Shown: positions 33,269 to 41,916, numbered from the stretch's first letter. The stretch: DNA of 64,000 nucleotides from YA12-FULL-51-18 sp041665305 (GCA_041665305.1 JBAYJD010000006.1:1-64000), one strand, 5' to 3'. Notes: a model not told the origin generated them from the letters alone. Translations and numbers: made by a program.

Positions 33269-35091
33269 TGCCATTGAAAAAAAATCTGAAACAACTGCTT
33301 TTCTGGGGGCTGGCTTTCACGCTTTTTATAGCCGTCTACCAGAATGTGAAGACCATAGACAAGGAAAAAGAGATCCCTTATTCCGAGTTCAAGGCCAAGG
33401 TCAAGGCCGGCGAAGTGATGAAGGTTACCGTGCGCCCGGACCTGATAAAAGGCGAATATAAGGAAGGCGACAAGACAGCCCTGTTCAGGACCATTCCGCT
33501 CACCGACGCGAAACTGGTGGAGGACATGGAGACCGGCGGCATAAAAAGTTTTTCAGGCGAGGCCGACAAGACCTGGGTGACCAGCCTTATTATAAATCTC
33601 GGCTGGATAGCCATATTCGTGTTCCTCTGGTGGTTCCTCTTTTTCCGGCAGGCGCAGATGGGCGGCAAACAGGCCATGTCGTTCGGCAAATCCCGCGCCA
33701 AACAGCAGGACCTGAAAAAACAGAAGGTGACGTTCAAAGACGTGGCCGGCTGCGACGAGACCAAGGAAGAGCTCAGGGATATAGTGGATTATCTCAAGAA
33801 TCCCAAGAAATACAGGATGCTGGGCGGAGAGCTGCCCAAGGGCGTGCTCCTTTACGGCCCTCCCGGCACCGGCAAGACCCTGCTGGCCCGCGCCATCGCG
33901 GGCGAGGCCAATGTGCCGTTCTTCACCTCCTCCGGTTCCGAGTTCGTGGAGATGTTCGTGGGCGTAGGAGCTTCGCGAGTGCGCGACCTTTTTGAGCGCG
34001 CCAAAAAGAACGCCCCGGCCATAGTGTTCATAGACGAGCTGGACGCCGTGGCCCGCGCCCGGTTCGCCGGCATAGGCGGCGGGCACGACGAGCGCGAACA
34101 GACGCTTAACCAGATGCTGGTAGAGCTCGACGGCTTCGAATCCAACGAGGGGATCATCCTTATAGGCGCCACCAACCGTCCGGATGTGCTGGACCCGGCC
34201 CTTCTGAGGCCCGGCAGGTTCGACCGCCGGATCAATGTCCCCATTCCGGATATAAAAGGCCGCACGGAAGTGCTCAATGTCCACGCCCTTAAAATTAAAA
34301 TGGGACCTGATACGGATCTAAACCTGATCGCCCGCCATACTCCCGGGTTCGTGGGCGCGGACCTGGCCAATATCATCAACGAGGCCGCCATCATGGCCGC
34401 CAAGCACGACAGGAAGGCCGTGGAACAGAAGGATATAGAGGAAGCCATCGAGAAGATGATAGCCGGACCTCAGCGGAAATCCCGCCTCATTTCCGAGGGC
34501 GAGAAGAAGATCGTGGCTTATCACGAGGCGGGCCACGCGCTGGTGGCCAGGATGCTTCCCGGCTCCGATCCGGTGCACAGGGTGTCCATCATCCCCCGCG
34601 GCCCGGCCCTGGGTTATACGCTCCAGCTGCCTCTCGAGGACAAATATCTGACCTCAAAAACGGAGATCCTTAACAAGCTGTCCATCCTGCTGGGCGGCCG
34701 GGCCGCCGAAGAGCTGACCTTTAACGAGGTCACCACCGGAGCGCACGACGATCTCGCCAAGGTAAGCAACTACGCCCAGAAGATGGTCATGGAATTCGGC
34801 ATGAGCGAGAAGATCGGCCCGCTTTCCCTGAAGAAGGACGAATCCGAAGTGTTCCTTGGCCGGGACATAATGCGCCAGCCGGCCTATTCCAACGAGACGG
34901 CCAAGAATGTGGACGATGAGGTCAAGCGGATAGTCCAGGAATGTTTCGTGAAGACTAAAGAGATCCTGTCGGCGAATAAAAAATCGCTGGACGACATCGC
35001 GGGCAGGCTGATAGAGAAGGAAGTTATCGACGCCGACGAGATGGACAAGCTTATGAAAGGCGAAGAACTGGGGGAAGCGGTCGGTGCCTGA
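33268..35091 (+). CDS. ftsH: ATP-dependent zinc metalloprotease FtsH
   Basis: Membrane-bound AAA protease that removes damaged membrane proteins and regulators. Two membrane helices (about residues 10-26 and 108-128) flank a small periplasmic domain. AAA part: Walker A GPPGTGKT (197-204), pore motif FVEMFVGVGASR, Walker B VFIDELDAV, and the second region of homology RPDVLDPALLRPGRFDRR. The protease zinc site is HEAGH (419-423). 607 residues is usual. It starts at the hpt stop (TAATG). Confidence 0.97.
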   Translation: MPLKKNLKQLLFWGLAFTLFIAVYQNVKTIDKEKEIPYSEFKAKVKAGEVMKVTVRPDLIKGEYKEGDKTALFRTIPLTDAKLVEDMETGGIKSFSGEADKTWVTSLIINLGWIAIFVFLWWFLFFRQAQMGGKQAMSFGKSRAKQQDLKKQKVTFKDVAGCDETKEELRDIVDYLKNPKKYRMLGGELPKGVLLYGPPGTGKTLLARAIAGEANVPFFTSSGSEFVEMFVGVGASRVRDLFERAKKNAPAIVFIDELDAVARARFAGIGGGHDEREQTLNQMLVELDGFESNEGIILIGATNRPDVLDPALLRPGRFDRRINVPIPDIKGRTEVLNVHALKIKMGPDTDLNLIARHTPGFVGADLANIINEAAIMAAKHDRKAVEQKDIEEAIEKMIAGPQRKSRLISEGEKKIVAYHEAGHALVARMLPGSDPVHRVSIIPRGPALGYTLQLPLEDKYLTSKTEILNKLSILLGGRAAEELTFNEVTTGAHDDLAKVSNYAQKMVMEFGMSEKIGPLSLKKDESEVFLGRDIMRQPAYSNETAKNVDDEVKRIVQECFVKTKEILSANKKSLDDIAGRLIEKEVIDADEMDKLMKGEELGEAVGA

Positions 35092-35178
35092 CGACGCGCG
35101 GACGGCGGGGCGAAGTTAAGTTCCCTGATCGGACTCCGTTCATTTGCGCCTTAAGGTCGTCACGCCGCCGGGGTTATT

Positions 35179-36015
35179 ATGTATCTGGATTATCTAAGGA
35201 ACATCTTCGACATTTTTGTCGTCTATTACATCGTATACCGGCTCATCCTGCTCATTAAGGGCACAAGGGCCATGAATGTCGTATGGGGCGTGTTCATCCT
35301 CGCCATTATAACCTCCCTGGCGAAATTTTTTAAACTGGGCGCGACCGCGTGGCTGCTGCAGAATTTCTGGCTGGCCGGTATTTTTTTGCTGATCGTGGTC
35401 TTTCAGCCCGAGATCCGCGTGGCGCTGGCGAATATCGGCTCCAACCCGCTGGGGCGCATCCTGATCTCGCAGGAATACCGTTTTATCGCCGAACTTATGG
35501 AGGCTATAAGGTTCGCGGCGGACAGGAAGACCGGCATGCTGGTGGTGCTTGAGCAGGATATGGGCCTGCGGGATATCGTGGAGACCGGCGTGCGCGTGAA
35601 CGGCGAGGTGTCCAAGGAACTGCTGCTGACCATCTTCCACCAGAACACCCATCTGCACGACGGCGCCGTGGTTATCGCCAATAACCGTCTGGTGGCCGCC
35701 GGCTGCATCCTGCCGTTGACGGAACAGCAGGAACTTTCCAAGATCCTCGGCATGCGCCACCGCGCCGCGCTGGGTTTAAGCGAGATAGCGGACGCCATAA
35801 TCGTGACCGTGTCGGAAGAGACCGGGCTTATTTCCGTTTCCAGGAACGGCAAACTGCAGCAGGCGGTGGACCCTAAGGACCTTGAGGCCATGCTTTACCA
35901 GCTTTACCGTTCCAAAACCGAGAAAACGCTTTTAAGGAAGAGCGCGCGGCCGCAGTCCCCTGTTCCGCCCCGGCCTCAGCCGCAATCGCAGCCCGAGCCC
36001 TCTCAACCTTTATGA
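35179..36015 (+). CDS. cdaA: Diadenylate cyclase (membrane, CdaA type)
   Basis: Makes the second messenger c-di-AMP from two ATP, controlling osmolyte and wall homeostasis. Three N-terminal membrane helices (within residues 1-75) precede the DAC domain, with DGA at 161-163 (LHDGAVVI) and RHR at 193-195 (GMRHRAALGLSE), the two catalytic motifs. The tail after residue 250 is Pro/Gln-rich. It overlaps a tiny CdaR-like gene by four bases. Confidence 0.95.
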   Translation: MYLDYLRNIFDIFVVYYIVYRLILLIKGTRAMNVVWGVFILAIITSLAKFFKLGATAWLLQNFWLAGIFLLIVVFQPEIRVALANIGSNPLGRILISQEYRFIAELMEAIRFAADRKTGMLVVLEQDMGLRDIVETGVRVNGEVSKELLLTIFHQNTHLHDGAVVIANNRLVAAGCILPLTEQQELSKILGMRHRAALGLSEIADAIIVTVSEETGLISVSRNGKLQQAVDPKDLEAMLYQLYRSKTEKTLLRKSARPQSPVPPRPQPQSQPEPSQPL

Positions 36016-36116
36016 ACCTGAACCTTCCCGCGCTTATAACCAGGAACTGGAGCATAAAACTTATCGCCCTGATAATAGCCCTCCTCATCTGGTATTTTAT
36101 AGTCGGCACCATGTAG
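36012..36116 (+). CDS. 34-residue CdaR-like membrane anchor without YbbR domains
   Basis: The frame starts inside the cdaA stop (ATGA) and encodes 34 residues: an N-terminal LITRNWSIKLIALIIALLIW followed by YFIVGTM and a stop. This is the N-terminal pattern of CdaR/YbbR proteins (N-x-W-x-x-K-x-x-x-L-x-x-A-x-x-x-W), which regulate CdaA. Full CdaR has several extracytoplasmic YbbR domains after the helix; here none follows. It could be a real single-helix partner of CdaA or a truncated CdaR. No YbbR-like sequence lies downstream in any frame that I can see. Confidence 0.7.
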   Translation: MNLNLPALITRNWSIKLIALIIALLIWYFIVGTM

Positions 36117-36167
36117 TCCGTAAAATTTGCCGGTTCCTCAGGGAAGAACGAAGGATAAGGAGGTTTT

Positions 36168-36869
36168 ATGACCAGGGGAAGTTTTTTATTCTGCTGCGTA
36201 CTGCTGGCGGCGGCCGTCTGCTGCGGGGTTACGGCCTATCCGTTCGTTTTTTTCGGTTCCAGCTATGTCCACAAGAACCTGACCCTTTATACGCATGAGG
36301 CTTTCCGGGAAAATCCGGACAAATTTTTAGCGGCGATATACGACAAGATCTCTTCCGACGATTTTTACGACGAGGCGCAGAAGTTCGAGGTTTATCTGGC
36401 CGGGAGCCGCAGGGAGTATGTCCTTCTGGCGCCTTTTTGCGCGAAAGAGCCGTCCTGCGCGCATCCCATAAGCGATAAAGTGTTCGTTGCCGCGGCCGAT
36501 CCCGAAAAAAATCTAGCCTATGGTCCCGGAGCGGAAGGTCCCGGCCGGGCGCTGGACAGGGTGATAATCCATGAGCTTGTTAAAACCCAGATCAAAAATA
36601 AGCTGGGCTTCCTGGATTATGCGATCCTGTCGGATTGGAGGAAGGAAGGCTATGCGGAACATGTCGCCATGGAGACCCGTGAGCTGCCCCCCGATGCTTT
36701 TTGCGGAGGGGCTCCGGGTACGGACCCCGCCCTTCCTTACCTGAAAAACAGGCTGATGGTTGAAATGCTTGCGGCGGAGGATTCCCGTTCATATCCGTCG
36801 CTCATGACCACGAACTACAGTTATGAAGGCGCACGGAGCCGCGTAGAGCGCCAGTACTGCCACAAATAG
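36168..36869 (+). CDS. Exported protein with a metalloprotease-like, incomplete HExxH motif
   Basis: Unrecognised 233-residue protein with a signal peptide or anchor (residues 1-25). VIIHELVKTQIKN followed some 20 residues later by WRKEGYAEHVA has the layout of gluzincin peptidases (HExxH ... W-x-x-E-G-x-A-E), but the second zinc His is Lys (HELVK). It may have lost zinc binding or use a different ligand. Four cysteines in the mature part suggest disulphides in the periplasm. AAGGAGG precedes the ATG. Confidence 0.6.
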   Translation: MTRGSFLFCCVLLAAAVCCGVTAYPFVFFGSSYVHKNLTLYTHEAFRENPDKFLAAIYDKISSDDFYDEAQKFEVYLAGSRREYVLLAPFCAKEPSCAHPISDKVFVAAADPEKNLAYGPGAEGPGRALDRVIIHELVKTQIKNKLGFLDYAILSDWRKEGYAEHVAMETRELPPDAFCGGAPGTDPALPYLKNRLMVEMLAAEDSRSYPSLMTTNYSYEGARSRVERQYCHK

Positions 36870-36896
36870 GTTCCCGAAAGTCCCAAGCCGTTTAGG

Positions 36897-36918
36897 CCCC
36901 TTGTTTTAAAATAAGGGG
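36897..36918 (+). terminator. Hairpin after the protease-like gene
   Basis: CCCCTT (36897-36902) and AAGGGG (36913-36918) enclose an AT-rich loop. It sits 28 bases after the stop codon and separates this gene from the ATP-grasp operon. No strong T-run follows, so termination would be weak. Confidence 0.35.
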
Positions 36919-37019
36919 TCCAAGGTCTCACGCTTTCCGGAACATTCCCGCCTAAAATATCATGCGGTTTGAAAACAGGCAGCGGAAACGGCCTCCGGTC
37001 GTCTTGTCGATTATATATT

Positions 37020-37847
37020 ATGCGAATAGGAATTCTTGTTGAGAAACGGTATCTTGCCCAGGCCCAGCCCGGCGGTTTGATCTCCGCTCTCGGGAGCGCC
37101 GGCCACGAAACGGTTTGTATAGACCCGCAGGCGGCCGCGTACGCGCTTGAGGATGCCCGCTGGACCGACAAGCTGGACCTTATCGTGGCGCGAGGCCGGA
37201 GCCAGCCCCTTCTTTGTATGCTCGGCTGGGCGCAGGCGCGCGGGATAAGCGCCGTCAACAGCCGCTCAGCCATCGCTTCCGTTCATAACAAGGCCGACAT
37301 GGCGGTTATTATGGCCGAGGCCGGGGTGCCCTCTCCCCGGACCTTCCTGGGCCCGGTGGCCGAACTGGCCGGGATCATTCCATCCTCCCTGTATCCGGTG
37401 GTGCTTAAGCCCGTTTTCGGCGACAACAGCCGGGGGCTCCGGCTGGTCCGCACCGGCGGTGAAATGCGGTCGATTGAGTGGCCTGAACCGGTGGCGCTGG
37501 CCCAGAGATTCATCCCCAATGACGGGTATGACCTCAAACTTTACTGCATTGGAGACGAGGTGTGGCCGGTGCGAAAACCCTCGCCGGCCGGCCTAGCCGG
37601 CGCCCCGGGCGCGCACGGCAAGGCGAAGGCAGGGCCGGCGCCGCTGACCAAGGAACTGGAGGCTCTGGGCCGCAGGCTGGGGCGGCTGTTCGGTCTGGAA
37701 CTCTACGGCGTGGACTGCATAGAGTCCGCGGAAGGCCCTTCGGTGATCGAGGTGAACGAATTTCCCAATTATACGGGCGTGCCGGACGCGGACCGGCGGC
37801 TGGCGGAATATGTGACGCGCGCTCGCGCGGCGGGGGGTAGGATATGA
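37020..37847 (+). CDS. ATP-grasp enzyme 1 of a five-gene operon
   Basis: A 275-residue stand-alone ATP-grasp protein of the RimK/ITPK-like type. Seen are the N-terminal domain (MRIGILVEKR), the NKADMAVIMAEAGVPSPRTF linker, the ATP-binding strand YPVVLKPVFGDNSRGLRLV, DLKLYCIGDEVWPVRK, and the metal-binding end GLELYGVDCIES ... VIEVNEFPN (E244, N246). Such enzymes activate a carboxylate (or a hydroxyl in ITPK) with ATP and join it to a nucleophile. I start at ATG 37020; no Shine-Dalgarno site is present and an AT-rich -10-like GATTATATATT lies directly upstream. It overlaps the next gene by four bases. The substrate is unknown. Confidence 0.85.
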   Translation: MRIGILVEKRYLAQAQPGGLISALGSAGHETVCIDPQAAAYALEDARWTDKLDLIVARGRSQPLLCMLGWAQARGISAVNSRSAIASVHNKADMAVIMAEAGVPSPRTFLGPVAELAGIIPSSLYPVVLKPVFGDNSRGLRLVRTGGEMRSIEWPEPVALAQRFIPNDGYDLKLYCIGDEVWPVRKPSPAGLAGAPGAHGKAKAGPAPLTKELEALGRRLGRLFGLELYGVDCIESAEGPSVIEVNEFPNYTGVPDADRRLAEYVTRARAAGGRI

Positions 37848-38656
37848 GGATAGGCATGATCATGCCGCGCTCCGGCGGCGGCCGTAAAAGCCTTGTGATG
37901 CCGGAAGTGGTGCGGCTGCTTACGGAATTCGGCGTAGAAGTGGAAGTTATCTGTCCGGAGGACCGGCTGAACCATCTCTGCCAGCTCCGTCCCGTGCACG
38001 ATCTTTATGTGCTGAAGGATACCAGCGATATGGGGCTGGGGCTTGCGGGAATACTGCACGCGGCCGGCGCCGTGATCATCAATCCTTATCCTGCTTCCGT
38101 CATCCTGCGGGACAAGATCGCCTCCACCGGGATCCTTAAGGCCGCGCAGCTGCCGGTGCCGGAAACTTATGTGACGGCGGACCTGCGCAAGCTCGCTCCT
38201 TTGCTCAAAGACGGGCCTTTGGTCGTCAAACCGTACCGCGGCAGGGACGGAGAGGGAGTGCGCGTGGCGCATGACGAGAGCGAACTCATCGATCCTTTAT
38301 CACGCCGGGCCCCGTTTTTTGCCCAGCGGTACCGCAAACCGGATGGGATGGACCATAAGCTTTATGTGATAGACGGCCAGGTGTTCGGCGTGCTGCGCAA
38401 ATGGCCCGCCAAGACATATGAGGAGAAGCTTGGCTCCCCGCTGACGGTTACGCCCTCCCTGCGCGATTACGCCGTCCGTTGCGGAGCCGCTTTCGGCGTT
38501 AAGATCCTGGGGCTGGATATAGTGATGAGCGATGGCGAACCTTATATCGTGGATGTGCAAAGTTTTCCAGGATTTAAAGGCGTGCCGGACGCGGCGCTCC
38601 GGCTGGCGGATTACATTTATCATAAAGGGCTTCAGCTTTTGAATAAAAAAATATGA
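37844..38656 (+). CDS. ATP-grasp enzyme 2, metal motif E-x-N changed to D-V-Q
   Basis: A 270-residue ATP-grasp protein. The N-terminal half has LYVLKDTSDMGLGLAGILHA and INPYPASVILRDKIAS, closely paralleled in enzyme 3; the ATP region is GPLVVKPYRGRDGEGVRV; DHKLYVIDGQVFGVLRKW follows. At the metal site, ILGLDIVMSDGEPYIVDVQ has D237 and Q239 where the fold normally has E-x-N, so metal binding may differ. It overlaps the genes on both sides by four bases each, so all are translated together. Ligase or kinase activity cannot be told apart from sequence. Confidence 0.82.
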   Translation: MRIGMIMPRSGGGRKSLVMPEVVRLLTEFGVEVEVICPEDRLNHLCQLRPVHDLYVLKDTSDMGLGLAGILHAAGAVIINPYPASVILRDKIASTGILKAAQLPVPETYVTADLRKLAPLLKDGPLVVKPYRGRDGEGVRVAHDESELIDPLSRRAPFFAQRYRKPDGMDHKLYVIDGQVFGVLRKWPAKTYEEKLGSPLTVTPSLRDYAVRCGAAFGVKILGLDIVMSDGEPYIVDVQSFPGFKGVPDAALRLADYIYHKGLQLLNKKI

Positions 38657-39843
38657 AAACGGTGATTTTCGGCGCGGGACGGATAGGCTGCGGGTTGGCC
38701 GGCCAGCTTTTGCGCGATTCGGGACACGAGGTCGTTTTTGTGGCCAGAAGTCCCGCGCTCAGGGACCATTTAAACCGGGTGGGCGGCTATGTCGTGCGGC
38801 TGGTGGGCCGCGGAGAAACCAGGGATATCAGGGTCGACGGCGTGCGCGCCGTGGCCGCGGGCGACATCGAGCGCGTGGCCTGGGAAATATCGGATGCGGG
38901 CCTGGTTATAACCTCGGTCGGCTGCGCCAATCTTGAAAGCATTTCCCGGTTCCTCGCCGCCGGGATACGGCGCCGCGCGGAACCGGTCAACATCCTGGCT
39001 TTTGAGAATTCCGTGAACGCCGGTTCCCTGCTGCGTGAATATGCCGGAGAGCATCTGCCGCAGGATTTTCCGCTGGACCGGTACGGTTTCGCCGGGAGCC
39101 TGATCTCCAGGGCCGTTACGCAGCGCATAGGCGACCCCGCTTCCGGCGGACCGCTGGTGTTCGTGGGCGACGCTTACTCCAGGGTGATAGTCGACGGCGC
39201 CGGGTTGCGCGTTCCGCTGCCCCAGATCTCTGGGATCATGGTGACGGATCGATACGAGGCCTGGGTCCATAAAAAGCTGTCTATGTTCAGCGCCGCGCAC
39301 GCCGCGGCCGCTTACCTCGGCCACATGAAAGGTTACAGGTACATCCATACGGCCGTCAGGGACCCGCAGATCCGCGCCGTCGTGGCCGAGGTCTTAAAGG
39401 AAGGCCAGCAGGGGCTCGCGGCCCGCTACGGCGGCGAGATAGCGGGTGATGAGAGCGATCGCCAGGAAGTGCTGGAACGGATCAGCAATCCGCAGTTATG
39501 CGACCTTATCAGCCGCGTGGGCCGCGAGCCCGGCCGGAAACTTAAAGCCGACGACAGGCTGGTGGGGACCGCCCGGCTGGCGCTTGAGGCCGGAACGGAG
39601 CCCAGGAACCTTGGACTTGCCGTGGCGGCGGCGCTGTTCTTCAATGAGCAAAAAGATCCGTCCGCGGTCGAGCTGCAGCACCATGTTTTTACCCAGGGCG
39701 GGGAGGAGACCATCCGTAAATTTTGCGGGGTCGACAGCGGCAGCCTTTTCGGCCGGATCACCACCGACGCCTGGTACCGCCTTTCAGACGGGTGGCGGCA
39801 GGGCAGAGTGTTGATAGATCTTGAGAGGATGACCTGGAATTAA
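38653..39843 (+). CDS. Mannitol-1-phosphate 5-dehydrogenase-like oxidoreductase
   Basis: A 396-residue NAD(P)-dependent polyol dehydrogenase of the MtlD/UxaB family. The Rossmann motif FGAGRIGCGLAG is at residues 5-16. The C-terminal catalytic domain has KLSMFSAAHAAAAYLGHMKG, IHTAVRDPQIRAVVAEVLKE, ERISNPQLCDLISRVGREP and RKLKADDRLVG, with the Lys and His residues conserved in the family. No mannitol PTS or other polyol genes are nearby. Its place among ATP-grasp enzymes suggests it makes or modifies a sugar-alcohol or hydroxy-acid part of a product. Confidence 0.85.
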   Translation: MKTVIFGAGRIGCGLAGQLLRDSGHEVVFVARSPALRDHLNRVGGYVVRLVGRGETRDIRVDGVRAVAAGDIERVAWEISDAGLVITSVGCANLESISRFLAAGIRRRAEPVNILAFENSVNAGSLLREYAGEHLPQDFPLDRYGFAGSLISRAVTQRIGDPASGGPLVFVGDAYSRVIVDGAGLRVPLPQISGIMVTDRYEAWVHKKLSMFSAAHAAAAYLGHMKGYRYIHTAVRDPQIRAVVAEVLKEGQQGLAARYGGEIAGDESDRQEVLERISNPQLCDLISRVGREPGRKLKADDRLVGTARLALEAGTEPRNLGLAVAAALFFNEQKDPSAVELQHHVFTQGGEETIRKFCGVDSGSLFGRITTDAWYRLSDGWRQGRVLIDLERMTWN

Positions 39844-39856
39844 CCCGGGAGGAACT

Positions 39857-40687
39857 ATGAAGCTTTGTTTTATGGCCGCCAGGCGGGATCCGCCCGTGCC
39901 CAGCCAGATCGTTACGGATGTTTCGGAGATACTGTCGCACAGGGGCTATGCGGTCGAAAATATGATCGCCGAGGAGCTGCTGACGCACCTGGACGGCCTG
40001 GGGACGGAGGACACTCTCTATCTCCTTAAATCCTATACCGGCCTTTCCCTCAGCCTGGCCGGCGTGCTTCACGCGCGCGGGGCCAGGATCCTGAATCCGT
40101 ACCCGTCCAGCGCCGCGGCCCGCAACAAGATCATAGCCTGCCAGTATCTGCGCTCCGGCGCCATTGCGTCTCCGCGGACCTGGGTCACTGGCGAGATGAG
40201 CCTGCTGCTTGCTCTGGTCAAAACAACCCCGCTCATAGTCAAACCCTGCATGGGCTGGCGCGGAATAGGCGTTAAAGTGGTGAAGACGCCGGAAGAAGTC
40301 CGGGCGCTGCCGGCCCCGGAGGGGCCGATGCTGATCCAGGAGTTCCTTGAAGGCACGGGAGAGGACCTGCGGCTTTATGTCGCCGGGGACCGGGTGTTCG
40401 CCATACGCAAGCCTTTCTCGTCCGTCAGTTATTCGATACCGGGCCGCTCGTGTCCGGTCACGCCCGCCGAGCGCGACCTGGCCCTGCGCTGCGGCAGGGC
40501 TTTCGGCCTCGGTCTGTACGGCCTGGACCTTATTGAAACACCTAAAGGGCCTTTTGTTGTGGATGTGAATTGCTTCCCCGGCTATAAAGGCGCGCCGAAC
40601 GCGGCTGAGGCCGTGTCCGATTATATTGAAAAATACGCCGCCGGGGAAATTTCACTGACCCTGCCTTCCCTAGGGAGCGTTAAATGA
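39857..40687 (+). CDS. ATP-grasp enzyme 3 of the operon
   Basis: A 276-residue ATP-grasp protein most like enzyme 2 of the same operon: TLYLLKSYTGLSLSLAGVLH, ILNPYPSSAAARNKIIACQY, TPLIVKPCMGWRGIGVKVV, DLRLYVAGDRVFAIRKPFSS, and the metal end GLYGLDLIETPKGPFVVDVN (D236, N238), where the Asn is intact. The N-terminal MAARRDPPVPSQIVTDVSEILSHRG part differs, so it probably has its own substrate. GGGAGGAAC provides a ribosome site 13 bases after the dehydrogenase. It overlaps the transporter gene by four bases. Confidence 0.84.
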   Translation: MKLCFMAARRDPPVPSQIVTDVSEILSHRGYAVENMIAEELLTHLDGLGTEDTLYLLKSYTGLSLSLAGVLHARGARILNPYPSSAAARNKIIACQYLRSGAIASPRTWVTGEMSLLLALVKTTPLIVKPCMGWRGIGVKVVKTPEEVRALPAPEGPMLIQEFLEGTGEDLRLYVAGDRVFAIRKPFSSVSYSIPGRSCPVTPAERDLALRCGRAFGLGLYGLDLIETPKGPFVVDVNCFPGYKGAPNAAEAVSDYIEKYAAGEISLTLPSLGSVK

Positions 40688-41916
40688 AATTAAAAGTGCC
40701 GCGCGCGTCCCCGGAACTTCTGGCTCTAATAGGGGAAGGTTTCCTGTCGCGGCTGAGCTTCGGACTTGTCAGTTTCGCCCTGCCCCTCTATGCCTATCAC
40801 CTCGGCATGAGCATGACCGCCATCGGAGTGTTGTTCAGCGTGAATGCGGTAGCCGAGGTTTCCCTTAAGCCGTTCATGAGCCGGTTCGCCGACCGCTTCG
40901 GTTTTAAGCGGAGTCTGGGCCTTGCCATCGGTTTAAGGAGCGCGCTGGCGTTCCTGCTGGCGTTCTCGACCGTCGCGTGGCAGCTGTACGCCATACGGTT
41001 CTTGCACGGCATGATAGAATCCCTGCGGGACCCCGCCATTAATTCCATGCTGGCCGAGCGCGGCGGGGAAAAATCCGTGGCGTCCGCTTTTTCCTGGTAC
41101 TGGACCGCGCGCTACACCGCCGGCGCCCTTGGCAAAACGGCCGCGGGCCTGCTGCTTGCCTGGACCCTCGCCGATTATAAGATCGTTTTTCTCTGCGCTT
41201 TCGCGCTTTCCGTCCTGCCTTTTTACGTGGTCCTGCGTTACACCAGGGAGCTTCCCCGTTCGATCCCGCCCGAAAAGGCCGCGGCCGGCGCCGGGCCCGG
41301 ACCCGCGCAGGCCGGGGCGCCCGCCCCCAAATTCCCCATTCTGATCTTCGCGGGGTTCGGTTTCCTGATCACAAGCACCAGCGCGATGCTTAATTCCCTG
41401 TTCCCCCTTCTGGCGACCAAGTATGCGGGGCTTACCGAGGCCCAGACGGGCCTCATTTTCGGCGTCTCGACCACGCTTATGCTGGTCTCCGGGCCGCTTT
41501 TCGGCTGGCTTTCCGACAATGTCAGCCGCAAGCTCGTTCTTCTTGTCCGCAGCGCCGCCAATACCCTTTCTTCCTTGCTCTATCTTTTCTTCCCGGGCCT
41601 TGCGGGTGTGGCGGTCGGCAAGATCGTAGACGACACGGGCAAAGCCGCGTTCCGGCCGGCGTGGGGGGCTTTGATGGCGAAGATCTCCGGCGCAGACCGC
41701 TCCCGCCGGGCCCAGACCATAGGCACTATGACCATCGGAGAGAACCTCGGCGAAACGCTCGGGCCGATGCTGGGCGGATTCCTGTGGAACGCCTACGGCG
41801 CGGCCTGCCTGTTGGTTACCCGCGCGATCCTGGCTTTAAGCGCGGAAATTTACGCCGTTCTGCTGGTGGACCCGCATGTGGAAGGGAAGGCGAAAAAAGC
41901 GGCGGCCGGCGGGTAG
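40684..41916 (+). CDS. MFS transporter, probable exporter of the ATP-grasp operon product
   Basis: 410-residue major facilitator protein with about twelve hydrophobic helices in two halves, split by a Pro/Ala/Gly loop (about residues 197-220). The motif-A-like FMSRFADRFGFKRSLG and GWLSDNVSRKLVLL follow helices 2 and 8. PLYAYHLGMSMTAIGVLFSV and IGENLGETLGPMLGGFLWNAYG are typical of drug/metabolite efflux MFS. It is the last gene of the operon and starts inside the stop of ATP-grasp enzyme 3, which suggests that it moves the product or a precursor. Confidence 0.87.
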   Translation: MKLKVPRASPELLALIGEGFLSRLSFGLVSFALPLYAYHLGMSMTAIGVLFSVNAVAEVSLKPFMSRFADRFGFKRSLGLAIGLRSALAFLLAFSTVAWQLYAIRFLHGMIESLRDPAINSMLAERGGEKSVASAFSWYWTARYTAGALGKTAAGLLLAWTLADYKIVFLCAFALSVLPFYVVLRYTRELPRSIPPEKAAAGAGPGPAQAGAPAPKFPILIFAGFGFLITSTSAMLNSLFPLLATKYAGLTEAQTGLIFGVSTTLMLVSGPLFGWLSDNVSRKLVLLVRSAANTLSSLLYLFFPGLAGVAVGKIVDDTGKAAFRPAWGALMAKISGADRSRRAQTIGTMTIGENLGETLGPMLGGFLWNAYGAACLLVTRAILALSAEIYAVLLVDPHVEGKAKKAAAGG

